Source: Bacillus zhangzhouensis (GTDB taxonomy: Bacteria; Bacillota; Bacilli; Bacillales; Bacillaceae). Taken from it: a DNA stretch of 64,000 nucleotides. Positions 1 to 8,652 of this stretch are shown here, in pieces. The stretch spans positions 372,001-436,000 of the forward strand of contig CP099514.1 in assembly GCA_025809375.1 (NCBI GenBank). Direction: 5' to 3'. A program made the translations under genes and the position numbers. The first letter of the stretch is position 1; every line of letters begins with the position of its first letter. The notes under the pieces are model-generated. The model was not told the DNA's origin. It did not search any database and saw only the letters and a list, made by a program, of their open reading frames with translations.

Positions 1-1103
1 GGGGTAGACGGCTGTTTCTTCCCAAGTCTGACCCATAACCAAGCAAACACTGGAGACAGCAGCACAATAAAGATTGGATTCAATGATTGGAACCATGAAG
101 ACGCTAGTGTCATCCCAAGAAAATTCAAGTTTGTTCGTTGATCTGCATATGTGGCTAAAATGTTTGAGCCTTGTTCTTGAATCGCCCAGAACATCACTGC
201 AGAAAGGAACAATGGAATATAAGCGAGAACCCTGGATTGCTCCACTGCGCTCGTTTTTTTACTGAAATACATGGTAATGAAATAAACAATCGGAATGAGT
301 ACACCAAGGGCACTGACAAACCAAGTAAATAGATTAATTGTAAGTGCGCCTGTTTGAATGCCAATGACAGCAAAAACCGCGAGCAAAATCACAACCAATG
401 ATCCGTAGATTTTGAAGTTCTTACGTTCGGCAGCTGATAATGGATTTGTCACATAAGACCCGGCAAGACCAAGGTTCGGTTTTTTTGTGACCACAAATGT
501 AATGAGCCCTACAAGCATCCCAACGGCAGCGAGTGAAAACCCAAGGTGGAAATTCACTTTTTGACCGAGTGTTCCGACAATTAATGGGGCAATAAACCCA
601 CCCATGTTGATCCCCATGTAGAAAATACTAAAGCCAGAATCCCTGCGAGGGTCTGTTTTTGAATAAAGGTCGCCAACAATGTTTGAAACGTTTGGCTTTA
701 GAAGACCTGTCCCGATAATAATCAGTCCCATACTAATAAAGAGGGCTGTTGCTCCGCTTGGCAAAGCCAAAATCACGTGGCCGAGCATAATGAAAACTCC
801 GCCATAAAAGACCGTACTGGACGAACCAAAAATCCGGTCGGCGAGCCATCCGCCAATAACTCCTGACATATAAACAAGTGCACCATAGACAGACATGATC
901 GAATTGGCTGTCGTCTGGTCAAAGCCTAGACCGCCTTTTGTCACCTCTGTGTACATATAATAAATAAGCAGTGCACGCATGCCATAATAGGAGAAACGCT
1001 CCCAAAATTCAGTGAAAAACAGTGTGTAAAGTCCTTTAGGATGTCCAAAAAACCCTTTTTGAGGAACACTTTTAACAATTTTATCGTGGTCAATTGTAGA
1101 CAT
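1..1103 (-). CDS. dtpT: POT/PTR-family di-/tripeptide transporter, C-terminal part beyond window
   Basis: Proton-coupled uptake of di- and tripeptides across the cell membrane. Read on the minus strand from ATG at 1103, the protein begins MSTIDHDKIVKSV, then has FTEFWERFSYYGMRALLIYY, the usual POT first helix with its conserved E-x-x-E-R-like motif. Around 640-590 it has FYMGINMGGFIAPLIVG, the second PTR signature. About 367 codons are open to the window edge; the family is near 490 residues, so the last quarter is missing. An AAAGGA ribosome site lies 8 bases before the ATG. Closest remembered relative is B. subtilis DtpT (YclF). Family call is firm; peptide specificity is inferred from the family. 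Confidence 0.88.
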   Translation of the reverse strand, partial: MSTIDHDKIVKSVPQKGFFGHPKGLYTLFFTEFWERFSYYGMRALLIYYMYTEVTKGGLGFDQTTANSIMSVYGALVYMSGVIGGWLADRIFGSSSTVFYGGVFIMLGHVILALPSGATALFISMGLIIIGTGLLKPNVSNIVGDLYSKTDPRRDSGFSIFYMGINMGGFIAPLIVGTLGQKVNFHLGFSLAAVGMLVGLITFVVTKKPNLGLAGSYVTNPLSAAERKNFKIYGSLVVILLAVFAVIGIQTGALTINLFTWFVSALGVLIPIVYFITMYFSKKTSAVEQSRVLAYIPLFLSAVMFWAIQEQGSNILATYADQRTNLNFLGMTLASSWFQSLNPIFIVLLSPVFAWLWVRLGKKQPST

Positions 1104-1141
1104 GGCATAGATCCTTTCTTAAAAAAAGAGATATGAGAAAA

Positions 1142-1170
1142 ATAATATTCTTGTATAGTTCTTGTGTCAA
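1142..1170 (-). promoter_or_regulatory. SigA promoter of dtpT
   Basis: On the minus strand TTGACA (1170-1165) and TATTAT (1147-1142) are separated by exactly 17 bases, a near-consensus SigA promoter placed about 40 bases upstream of the dtpT start. Confidence 0.75.
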
Positions 1171-1277
1171 TATAAAACTATTCTAAAACAGGAAAATGTT
1201 AGTTCAATAGGCGTAAAGACTCAAAAGTTGAAAAATTTATTGAAGTGAAAATTATCGGAAAGTTATGCCGAAAGAAT

Positions 1278-1297
1278 TTACTTAAAATTTTAAGTAA
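1278..1297. promoter_or_regulatory. 20-bp perfect palindrome, candidate operator
   Basis: TTACTTAAAATTTTAAGTAA is a perfect 20-bp inverted repeat in the intergenic region between dtpT and the beta-helix gene, 70 bases before the latter. It is symmetrical enough to be a dimeric repressor site; the cognate regulator is unknown. Confidence 0.4.
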
Positions 1298-1366
1298 TGT
1301 ACAAGCAAAGCTTTTATACATGCATAGGATGACGAGAGGACATGTGTGATAAGGAGGAGTTTTAGG

Positions 1367-3154
1367 TTGGGAGAATTGAATGAATCTGATCTAAAAAAAC
1401 CTGTTGTCAATGTACTGGATTTTGGCGTGATTGCTGACGGGAAAACGGATTGCACAGCCAAGCTCAATGAATGTTTAGAGTGGACAAAAGCACAAGGGTA
1501 TTCCCATGTCTGGCTGCCGAGCGGCACGTATTTAATAGATGCGGTGTACAGAGGTGATCCTTTTTTCCCTTTCCGAGGTGCGGGTATACGGGTGCCTAGT
1601 CATATATGCATTGAGATGGCGTCAAATGCTGTGATAAAGGTAAAACCAAATGATTCATGGGGGTATGCAGCCTTTTATATCGGAAAGGTTCAGCATGTGA
1701 CCATACGAGGCGGGCGTATTGAAGGGGATCGTCATGAGCATGTGTACAAATCGCTCCCCCCTGAACGAAGAACCCATGAATGGGGCTTTGGGATATGTAT
1801 TGAAGGTGCCTCCCATGTGGAGGTGAATCATGTCCAAATAAAAAATTGTACGGGAGACGGCATCATTGTCGGTCCCCACGGTTTATTGACAGAGGGTGAA
1901 CCATACTCGCCTGCTGCATCTATTGATATTTCTGGCTGCACCATCACAGATTCGAGACGCAACAATATTTCGATTACAGGCTGTGATGGGGTCATTGTGG
2001 CGGACTGTCTTTTGGAAAGAGCAGGAGTAAATGGGGTCGAGCCAAGAATGGGCATTGATATTGAAGGCTATGGAGAAAATGCCATTAATATGGAGGTGCC
2101 GCTGAATATTCAGATTCGCAACAACATCGTCAAAGGAGGTGCTGCAAGCTCCATCTATAACTTTAACGGCTATGGTGTGATCATTGAAGGCAATCATACA
2201 GATAGCAGTATTTCCTATGGCTTCTCCACTGAAACGATCATTGCCAACAATTTGATTCGTGCAGTAGGAGGAGACGTTACAAAAGCAGGAATTACGAGCT
2301 TAGGCGTCTCACTTGGTCAAACGGAAAACAATGTGATGATAATTGGCAATATGATTGAGGGGTTTGAAAAAGGAATTGATGTAAGGGGAGACAGCGTTCA
2401 TATTACAGGCAATAAGATCAGTCTTTTTGAAGATGCGGCTGTGTCCGTTTATATGGCGAATCGTATTCTAATAGAAGGAAACCATATTGAATCAGGAACG
2501 AATACCGGAAAAAGGAGTGCATCGCTGCGTATCTGTCAATCGGACAGCGTCGTCTTTTCAAACAATACGGTCTATTCAGTGATTGATGCGGCTGTGGTGA
2601 GAGGAACGAATATCCTCATTCAGCACAATCAATTTAAAGAATTCAGCAGAGGAATTTGGGTGCAGGAAGGAGAAGCAGGGATCAACGGCAACCACTTTAT
2701 TCAAGAAGGACACCCAGAACTAGATTCTTCGTATACGATCAGTGTCACTGGAAATGCAAGGGCTTTCATCTGGCAGAATCGCTTTAAGCATTATCAAAAC
2801 TACGCTGTATACAGCAGCACAACGGGTGCATTAGAAATTAAAGATAATTCCTATGAAGAAACATCCTTATATGTGGTGATGTATATTAAAAATGGGTCAC
2901 CACAAATTGGAGATAACCGCTTCTATTTAAATCGATCGATCGGACAGCCGACGGCGATCTTTATTGACCAGGCTTCCTCAGCCCGTGTGCTACGCAATAA
3001 CATCATCAATATATCTGCTCAAAAAGCGATTGCCGTCCGCACCGCACATTCCACTCATTCTGTCATCGCTCACAACGTGCTGGAGCGCAGTCAATTGGTG
3101 ACACATGCCACAGACCGGCTCATCGGAAATATTGAGATTGATACACCACCATGA
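1367..3154 (+). CDS. Right-handed parallel beta-helix (pectate-lyase-like) protein
   Basis: 595 residues. The N-terminus, VVNVLDFGVIADGKTDCTAKL, followed by VWLPSGTYLID, is typical of the pectate-lyase-3 superfamily used by phage tail spikes, glycosidases and polysaccharide lyases. The rest is a run of NxI/GN/I-x-I-x-GN turns expected of a parallel beta-helix (for example VTIRGGRIEGD, VIIEGNHTD, ILIEGNHIESG). No signal peptide is visible, so export is unclear. I place the start at TTG 1367, nine bases after AAGGAGG (1351-1357); an in-frame GTG at 1346 lies upstream of that ribosome site and is unlikely to be used. B. subtilis YobO is a longer relative from a prophage. Substrate cannot be deduced; a polysaccharide is a family-based guess. 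Confidence 0.75.
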   Translation: MGELNESDLKKPVVNVLDFGVIADGKTDCTAKLNECLEWTKAQGYSHVWLPSGTYLIDAVYRGDPFFPFRGAGIRVPSHICIEMASNAVIKVKPNDSWGYAAFYIGKVQHVTIRGGRIEGDRHEHVYKSLPPERRTHEWGFGICIEGASHVEVNHVQIKNCTGDGIIVGPHGLLTEGEPYSPAASIDISGCTITDSRRNNISITGCDGVIVADCLLERAGVNGVEPRMGIDIEGYGENAINMEVPLNIQIRNNIVKGGAASSIYNFNGYGVIIEGNHTDSSISYGFSTETIIANNLIRAVGGDVTKAGITSLGVSLGQTENNVMIIGNMIEGFEKGIDVRGDSVHITGNKISLFEDAAVSVYMANRILIEGNHIESGTNTGKRSASLRICQSDSVVFSNNTVYSVIDAAVVRGTNILIQHNQFKEFSRGIWVQEGEAGINGNHFIQEGHPELDSSYTISVTGNARAFIWQNRFKHYQNYAVYSSTTGALEIKDNSYEETSLYVVMYIKNGSPQIGDNRFYLNRSIGQPTAIFIDQASSARVLRNNIINISAQKAIAVRTAHSTHSVIAHNVLERSQLVTHATDRLIGNIEIDTPP

Positions 3155-3192
3155 GCTTTTAAAATCCCTTATTTTGGAGGTTCAGAAGGCGG

Positions 3193-3221
3193 TTGACAAT
3201 CCTGTAAAAAGGGCATATAGT
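3193..3221 (+). promoter_or_regulatory. SigA promoter of the yxe operon
   Basis: TTGACA (3193-3198) and TATAGT (3216-3221) with a 17-base spacer. Predicted transcription start is near 3228, giving a leader of about 110 bases before yxeK. The -10 box falls inside the loop of the hairpin at 3206-3260. Confidence 0.7.
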
Positions 3222-3265
3222 AATAATTATTTTTCATTTTTCGCAACATTTGCCCTTTTTTTATT
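3206..3265 (+). terminator. Terminator-like hairpin with the yxe promoter in its loop
   Basis: AAAAAGGGCA (3206-3215) pairs with TGCCCTTTTT (3251-3260) and is followed by more T. The 35-base loop holds the -10 box of the next operon. It would stop read-through from the beta-helix gene, but a transcript started at the internal promoter would lack the 5' arm. Confidence 0.5.
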
Positions 3266-3340
3266 AATAAAACCCATTAATTCAATCAGAAAAATGTATC
3301 TTCTATTAGGAGATAGAGATATAGAAAGGATGAAGAACAA

Positions 3341-4666
3341 GTGCCACAGCCGAAAAGAAAGCTCAAACTAGGCGTATTCATCGCAGGAACTGGACATCAC
3401 GTTGCCTCTTGGAGACATCCGAATGCAGTACCAGACGCAGCCATGAACCTAGATTACTTTAAACAATTAGCGAAAAAGGCAGAGGAAGGAAAGCTGGATT
3501 TGCTCTTTTTAGCCGACAGTTTATCCATTAACCAAACCTCTCATCCAAACGTATTAACGAGATTTGAACCGCTCACTCTGCTTTCATCCATTGCTGAGTC
3601 TACTTCAGCCATTGGTTTAGCAGCAACAGCATCCACTACATACAGTGAGCCTTTCCATATTGCAAGGCAGTTTGCCTCCCTTGATCATTTATCAGGCGGA
3701 AGAGCGGCATGGAATGTGGTCACATCTTCTATTGAAGAAACAGCGAAAAATTTTAGCAGAGAAAAGCATTTAGCACACCATAAACGATATGAGCGGGCAG
3801 AAGAGTTCGTCGAGGTCGTCAAAGGTCTCTGGGATTCTTGGGAGGAAGACGCCCTTATCAGAAACAAGGAAACAGGAGAATTCTTCGAATCTAGTAAGCT
3901 TCATGAGCTCCAGCATAAAGGTGAGTTTTTCTCAGTCAGGGGGCCTCTCAATGTATCACGCACACCGCAAGGGCAGCCAGTGATCATTCAAGCAGGATCT
4001 TCTGAAGATGGCCAAAAGCTTGCAGCGAAAACAGCAGAGCTCATTTTCACTGCACAAAACGATCTCGAAAAAGCAAAGGAATTTTATCAAAGCTTGAAGG
4101 GGAAAGTAGAGGCTGCTGGTCGTGCTAGAGAGGACGTCAGCATCATGCCGGGTATCTTTCCGATCATTGCTGATACAGAGGAAGAAGCCCAAGCAAAATA
4201 TGAAGAATTACAGGAGCTGATTGTTCCTGAGATTGGACTGAGCATTCTGCAAAATTACTTAGGCGGGATTGATCTGTCTCAGTATCCTTTAGACGGACCG
4301 CTTCCAGAAATTGATCCGAGTACGTCAAATGCGGTGAAAAGCCGTTTCGATTTAGTGATGAATATGGCGAGGAAGGATAACCTGACCATTCGCCAGCTCT
4401 ATCAATCGGTTGCGGGCTCACGCGGTCATAATATTTTCATTGGAACGCCGCAGCAGCTGGCAGATGTGATGGAGACATGGCTTCATGAAGAAGCAGCCGA
4501 CGGCTTTAATGTCATGCCGCCGCTCTTGCCAGAAGGACTGGATGTGTTTGTAGACCGCGTCGTCCCAATCCTTCAGGAACGAGGCTTATTCAAAACCGAT
4601 TACACAGGACAAACTTTACGAGAAAATCTCGGATTAATAGAGCCAAAAAATCGCTACACGACTTAA
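3341..4666 (+). CDS. yxeK: FMN-dependent monooxygenase, NtaA/SnaA/DszA family
   Basis: 441-residue luciferase-like (LLM class) flavin monooxygenase that works with a separate flavin reductase. Family marks are the N-terminal KLKLGVFIAGTGHH, the FLADSLS stretch, the GLAATASTTYSEPFHIARQFASLDHLSGGRAAWNVVTS block split here between residues 87 and 130, and VIIQAGSSEDG. The gene heads an operon whose order (monooxygenase, acetyltransferase, binding protein, permease, ATPase, amidohydrolase, MmgE/PrpD) matches B. subtilis yxeKLMNOPQ. There the pathway degrades S-(2-succino)cysteine by N-acetylation, oxidation and deacetylation, to recover cysteine. GTG start with GAAAGGA 11 bases upstream. The related ytnJ operon has a different gene order, so yxeK fits better. 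Confidence 0.88.
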   Translation: MPQPKRKLKLGVFIAGTGHHVASWRHPNAVPDAAMNLDYFKQLAKKAEEGKLDLLFLADSLSINQTSHPNVLTRFEPLTLLSSIAESTSAIGLAATASTTYSEPFHIARQFASLDHLSGGRAAWNVVTSSIEETAKNFSREKHLAHHKRYERAEEFVEVVKGLWDSWEEDALIRNKETGEFFESSKLHELQHKGEFFSVRGPLNVSRTPQGQPVIIQAGSSEDGQKLAAKTAELIFTAQNDLEKAKEFYQSLKGKVEAAGRAREDVSIMPGIFPIIADTEEEAQAKYEELQELIVPEIGLSILQNYLGGIDLSQYPLDGPLPEIDPSTSNAVKSRFDLVMNMARKDNLTIRQLYQSVAGSRGHNIFIGTPQQLADVMETWLHEEAADGFNVMPPLLPEGLDVFVDRVVPILQERGLFKTDYTGQTLRENLGLIEPKNRYTT

Positions 4667-4682
4667 AGTGAGGTGACTAACG

Positions 4683-5186
4683 TTGGGATACACGTTCCGT
4701 CTGGCATCAGAGGCAGATATAGAGGCGCTGCTTGAACTGACAACAAGAGCCTATGAGCCAATTCGTGAGCTCGGCATCCAGTTCCAAGCAGCACATGCCG
4801 ATTTCGCTCTCGTTCAGAATAATGTACAAAAGAATCTTTGCTATGTGATGGAAGAAAACGGAGAACTACTATCCACCTTATCACTCCGTATGCCTTGGGG
4901 AGAGCAGCCAGGACCGTTCGGCGTCCCTCACATCTGGTGGTTTGCCTCAGAACCAGCTGCCCAAAAAGGCACAGGCTCAGCCTTGCTGGAATGGGTTGAA
5001 ACCGAAGTGCTAAGGGATACACTGAAGGTGCCGTACGTGTCGCTCGGTACAGCTGATAAGCATCCATGGCTTATAGATATGTATGAGCGTAAAGGTTATG
5101 TCAGAGCAGGAGAAAAGGATTTAGGCAAAGGTCATATCACAGTTTATTTCAAAAAACAATTAAGATCAGATATCAAACAACCATAA
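4683..5186 (+). CDS. yxeL: GNAT N-acetyltransferase of the yxe operon
   Basis: 167-residue GNAT protein. The core acetyl-CoA site appears as PAAQKGTGSALLEWVE (about residues 91-106), the Q/R-x-x-G-x-G/A pattern. By position it equals B. subtilis YxeL, which N-acetylates S-(2-succino)cysteine so that the monooxygenase can act on it. TTG start at 4683 preceded by GTGAGGTGA; it lies 16 bases after the yxeK stop, so co-translation within the operon is likely. Confidence 0.85.
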   Translation: MGYTFRLASEADIEALLELTTRAYEPIRELGIQFQAAHADFALVQNNVQKNLCYVMEENGELLSTLSLRMPWGEQPGPFGVPHIWWFASEPAAQKGTGSALLEWVETEVLRDTLKVPYVSLGTADKHPWLIDMYERKGYVRAGEKDLGKGHITVYFKKQLRSDIKQP

Positions 5187-5207
5187 GAAGAAAGAAGGGG
5201 TTATAAC

Positions 5208-6002
5208 ATGAAAAACAAAAAGTGGCTAGTCGTTTTATTTGCAGCAATGCTGGCAGTTTTAGCTGCTTGCGGCGGCAACAATCAGAGTGAGGGCAAAGAC
5301 GAAAAAGTGTTAAAAGTAGGCGCTACAGGACAAAGTTATCCGTTTGCTTATAAAGACAATGGCAAGCTTGTAGGGTTCGATGTTGAAGTAACAGAAGCCA
5401 TTGCGAAAAAGCTTGGCTACAAACTAGACTGGCAGCTGAGTGAATTCAGCGGACTGATGGGACAGCTGACTTCTGGTAAGCTCGATACAGTGTCAAACCA
5501 AGTTGCCATCACAGACGAGCGTAAACAAACATTTAACTTTACAGATACATACGCTTACGCAGGCACACAAATCATGGTGAAAAAAGATAACAACGACATC
5601 AAAGGCCTTGATGATTTAAAAGGAAAAACAGTGGCGGCGGTTCTTGGCTCTAACCATGCTAAAAACTTAGAGAGCAAAGACCCAGACAAGAAAATAAAGA
5701 TTAAAACATATGAAACGCAAGATGGGGTATTAAATGAAGTGGCAAATGGCCGAGTAGATGCTTACGTCAACGGACGCAGTGTATTACTTGCTCAAATTGA
5801 AAAAACCGGTCTGCCGCTGAAAATCGTAGGCAACCCAATTGTGTATGAAGAAGTAGGCTACCCATTTGCGAAAGATAAAAAGCATGACAAACTAAGAGAA
5901 GAATTTAACAAAGCCATCAAAGAATTAAGAGAAGACGGGACACTTAAGAAATTGTCAGAGAAATATTTCAAAGATGATGTCACAGTGCCAATTAAAAAAT
6001 AA
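5208..6002 (+). CDS. yxeM: Amino-acid ABC transporter substrate-binding lipoprotein
   Basis: 264 residues. The N-terminus is a lipoprotein signal with basic KNKK, a hydrophobic core and lipobox LAAC, so Cys21 is the expected lipidated residue on the outer membrane face. The body is a family 3 solute-binding protein (LVGFDVEVTEAIAKKLGY; GQLTSGKLDTVSNQVAITDERK; LNEVANGRVDAYVNGR), the class that binds cystine and other amino acids. With yxeN and yxeO it makes an importer, likely for S-(2-succino)cysteine or related thioethers. Good SD (AAGAAGGGG). Confidence 0.88.
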   Translation: MKNKKWLVVLFAAMLAVLAACGGNNQSEGKDEKVLKVGATGQSYPFAYKDNGKLVGFDVEVTEAIAKKLGYKLDWQLSEFSGLMGQLTSGKLDTVSNQVAITDERKQTFNFTDTYAYAGTQIMVKKDNNDIKGLDDLKGKTVAAVLGSNHAKNLESKDPDKKIKIKTYETQDGVLNEVANGRVDAYVNGRSVLLAQIEKTGLPLKIVGNPIVYEEVGYPFAKDKKHDKLREEFNKAIKELREDGTLKKLSEKYFKDDVTVPIKK

Positions 6003-6026
6003 CGACAGCGGCGGTGAAGAGCAGAC

Positions 6027-6701
6027 ATGAATAAAATTGATTGGCAGTATATGGTGACGGTTTTTCCGACCTTGTTTCAATACTTGCCGATAACGATCTT
6101 CATGGCGATGGTCTCCATGGTATTTGCTATTATCATTGGTGGAGTATTCGCTCTCATTACGAAAAACCGGATACCTGTTTTATACCAATTTGCCAAGCTG
6201 TATATTTCTTTCTTCAGAGCGGTTCCCACCTTGGTTCAGCTCTTTCTCATTTATTTTGGTCTCCCGCAGCTATTCCCTGCGATGACCTCAATGGATGCTT
6301 TAACAGCGGTCATTATCGGATTAAGTATTAAAAACTCAGCATACTTAGCAGAAATTTTTAGAGCGGCGCTGAATTCAGTGGATGAAGGTCAGCTTGAGGC
6401 ATGCTTATCTGTCGGAATGACAAGATGGCAGTCTTACGTCAGAATTATTTTCCCGCAGGCACTCAGAAATGCAATTCCAGCGACGGGGAATACCTTTATC
6501 GGTCTTTTAAAAGAAACATCACTTGCCTTTACGATTGGTGTGGCAGAAATGTTTGCACAAGGGAAGATGATTGCATCGGCGAACTATAAATACTTTGAAA
6601 CCTATTTAGCCGTAGGCATTGTATATTGGGTGCTGACGATCATTTATAGCTTCCTGCAAGACCTATTTGAACGAAAACTCAGCAAACCATACCGGAATTA
6701 A
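6027..6701 (+). CDS. yxeN: Amino-acid ABC transporter permease
   Basis: 224-residue HisM/GlnP-type permease. Hydrophobic helices fill the sequence, and the EAA loop reads EACLSVGMTRWQSYVRIIFP followed by QALRNAIPATGN at about residues 130-160, the contact for the ATPase. Likely a homodimer with YxeO. It sits 24 bases after yxeM and just before yxeO; the yxeO ribosome site overlaps the yxeN stop codon. Confidence 0.88.
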   Translation: MNKIDWQYMVTVFPTLFQYLPITIFMAMVSMVFAIIIGGVFALITKNRIPVLYQFAKLYISFFRAVPTLVQLFLIYFGLPQLFPAMTSMDALTAVIIGLSIKNSAYLAEIFRAALNSVDEGQLEACLSVGMTRWQSYVRIIFPQALRNAIPATGNTFIGLLKETSLAFTIGVAEMFAQGKMIASANYKYFETYLAVGIVYWVLTIIYSFLQDLFERKLSKPYRN

Positions 6702-6713
6702 GGAGGTGTGAAC

Positions 6714-7460
6714 ATGATCAAGCTCACCAATTTGAAAAAATCATTCGGCGATCTTGTCGTCTTAGACGGAATCAATCTCGACGTGCAAAAAGGGCAGGTT
6801 GTGGCCATTATCGGACCTTCTGGCTCTGGTAAATCCACCTTGCTGCGCTGCTTAAATTTATTAGAAACACCAGATGAAGGCATGATTGAGATTGGCGATG
6901 CGAAGCTCGATGCGTCCAAATATTCACGTAAAGAAGTCTATCACCTGCGTCAACAAACGGCCATGGTGTTTCAAAACTATCATTTATTTAAAAACAAGAC
7001 AGCACTGCAAAACATTACAGAATCTTTGCTTGTGACGAAAAAAATGACAAAGCAGCAGGCGAATGAAATCGGTATGAAACTGCTGAAGCAGGTAGGGTTA
7101 GAGCAAAAGGCTGACAGCTATCCAGTCACGTTATCTGGCGGACAGCAGCAGCGGATTGGGATTGCCCGTGCGTTAGCGGTTGATCCACATGCGATTTTGC
7201 TGGATGAACCAACGTCAGCGCTTGATCCCGAGCTTGTCTCAGGTGTGCTTCAAGTCATTAAATCCATTGCGATCCAAGAAACAACGATGATTATCGTCAC
7301 ACATGAAATGGCATTTGCAAGAGAAGTGGCAGACCATGTGATTTTCATGGCGGATGGTCATATTATTGAGCAGGGGACGCCAACTGAGCTGTTTGATGAA
7401 ACGAAGAATGAACGGACGAAACGATTTATCCAAAAAGAAGCAGCGGCTGAAGAAGCATAA
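6714..7460 (+). CDS. yxeO: Amino-acid ABC transporter ATP-binding protein
   Basis: 248 residues with Walker A GPSGSGKST, Q-loop VFQNYHLF, signature LSGGQQQR, Walker B AILLDEPTSALDPE and the switch His in IVTHEMAFA. I choose ATG 6714, seven bases after AGGAGG (6701-6706), over GTG 6708, which almost abuts the ribosome site. It energises YxeMN. Confidence 0.9.
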   Translation: MIKLTNLKKSFGDLVVLDGINLDVQKGQVVAIIGPSGSGKSTLLRCLNLLETPDEGMIEIGDAKLDASKYSRKEVYHLRQQTAMVFQNYHLFKNKTALQNITESLLVTKKMTKQQANEIGMKLLKQVGLEQKADSYPVTLSGGQQQRIGIARALAVDPHAILLDEPTSALDPELVSGVLQVIKSIAIQETTMIIVTHEMAFAREVADHVIFMADGHIIEQGTPTELFDETKNERTKRFIQKEAAAEEA

Positions 7461-7494
7461 GCTGCTTTTTATTCTTTAGAGGGGTGAGAGTCTA

Positions 7495-8652
7495 GTGAAA
7501 TCAATAGAAAATGAAGTTTTAAACAAACGTTTAATCAACATTCGCCGAGCACTTCATGAGCATCCAGAGCTGTCGTTTGAGGAATATGAAACGACAAAGA
7601 AACTGCGCCGCTGGTTAGAAGAGGAAGGAATCACTATACTTGATATCCCAACACTTCAAACAGGTGTTGTCTGCGAAATCAAAGGGGAACAAGAGGGGCC
7701 GACAATTGCTTTGAGGGCCGATATTGATGCACTTCCGATTGAAGAAGCATCTGGAGAACCATTTTCTTCAAAAGTACCGGGTAAAATGCATGCATGCGGT
7801 CATGATTTTCATACAGCTTCTATCTTTGGTGCAGCTCTTTTATTAAAGGAGCGGAAACAAGAGATCAAAGGAACGGTCCGTATTTTGTTCCAGCCGGCTG
7901 AGGAAGTTGCTCAAGGAGCGAAACACGTCATAGAGGCAGGCGTTTTAGATGGAGTCGATGCGATTTTCGGTATGCACAACAAACCTGACCTGCCAGTTGG
8001 CACGGTTGGTATTAGAGAAAAAGCATTGATGGCGAGTGTGGACCGGTTTGAAATCGATATTAAAGGAATGGGTGGTCATGCCGGAATTCCAAATCACACG
8101 GTGGACCCGATTGCCATCAGCGGGCAGATCACTAGCGCTCTTCAGCAAATTGTCAGCCGCCGCATCAGCTCCTTGCATCATGCGGTTGTCAGCATCACAC
8201 GCATTCAAGGCGGCACGTCATGGAATGTGATTCCCGACCGTGTTGAGATGGAAGGAACCGTTCGGACGTTTGAGCCTGAAGTAAGAGCGATGATTCCAGA
8301 GCTCATGAAACAAATCGTCAGCGGAATTGCAGAGGGATTTGGAGCAGAGGCTGAAGTGAGATGGTATCCTTATTTGCCTTCTGTGATGAATGATGAGCGT
8401 CTGACAAAGGTGGTAGAAGAAACGGCGGGTTCGCTTGACTTTCATGTCGTGCAGGCAGAGCAGTCACTGGGCGGAGAAGATTTTGCCCTTTATCAAGAAC
8501 GCATTCCAGGCTTCTTTGTCTGGATGGGGACTAGTGGTACGAAGGAGTGGCATCATCCTGCGTTTACATTAAATGAAGACGCACTTCCAGCTGCCGCTGC
8601 CTTCTTTGCTGAGCTTGCCGTTCGGGCATTGGAGTCTCGAACATGGAATTAA
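7495..8652 (+). CDS. yxeP: M20 amidohydrolase, N-acetyl-thioether/N-acetylcysteine deacetylase
   Basis: 385-residue M20D metallopeptidase. Metal ligands are visible in ADIDALPI, HACGHDFHTA, PAEEVAQGAKHVIEAG and a late GGEDFALY. By operon position it is YxeP, which removes the acetyl group put on by YxeL, releasing cysteine or the thioether. GTG start with GAGGGGTGAGA nine bases before. The 3' end overlaps yxeQ by ten bases, implying coupled translation. Confidence 0.88.
   Translation: MKSIENEVLNKRLINIRRALHEHPELSFEEYETTKKLRRWLEEEGITILDIPTLQTGVVCEIKGEQEGPTIALRADIDALPIEEASGEPFSSKVPGKMHACGHDFHTASIFGAALLLKERKQEIKGTVRILFQPAEEVAQGAKHVIEAGVLDGVDAIFGMHNKPDLPVGTVGIREKALMASVDRFEIDIKGMGGHAGIPNHTVDPIAISGQITSALQQIVSRRISSLHHAVVSITRIQGGTSWNVIPDRVEMEGTVRTFEPEVRAMIPELMKQIVSGIAEGFGAEAEVRWYPYLPSVMNDERLTKVVEETAGSLDFHVVQAEQSLGGEDFALYQERIPGFFVWMGTSGTKEWHHPAFTLNEDALPAAAAFFAELAVRALESRTWN

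Noticed and set aside
3105..3371. 88-codon plus-strand frame between the beta-helix gene and yxeK
   Set aside because: It overlaps the terminator and promoter at 3193-3265 and both neighbouring genes, and the sequence looks like translated AT-rich spacer.
4663..5067. 134-codon minus-strand frame opposite yxeL
   Set aside because: Antisense to a clear GNAT gene inside an operon; no supporting signals.
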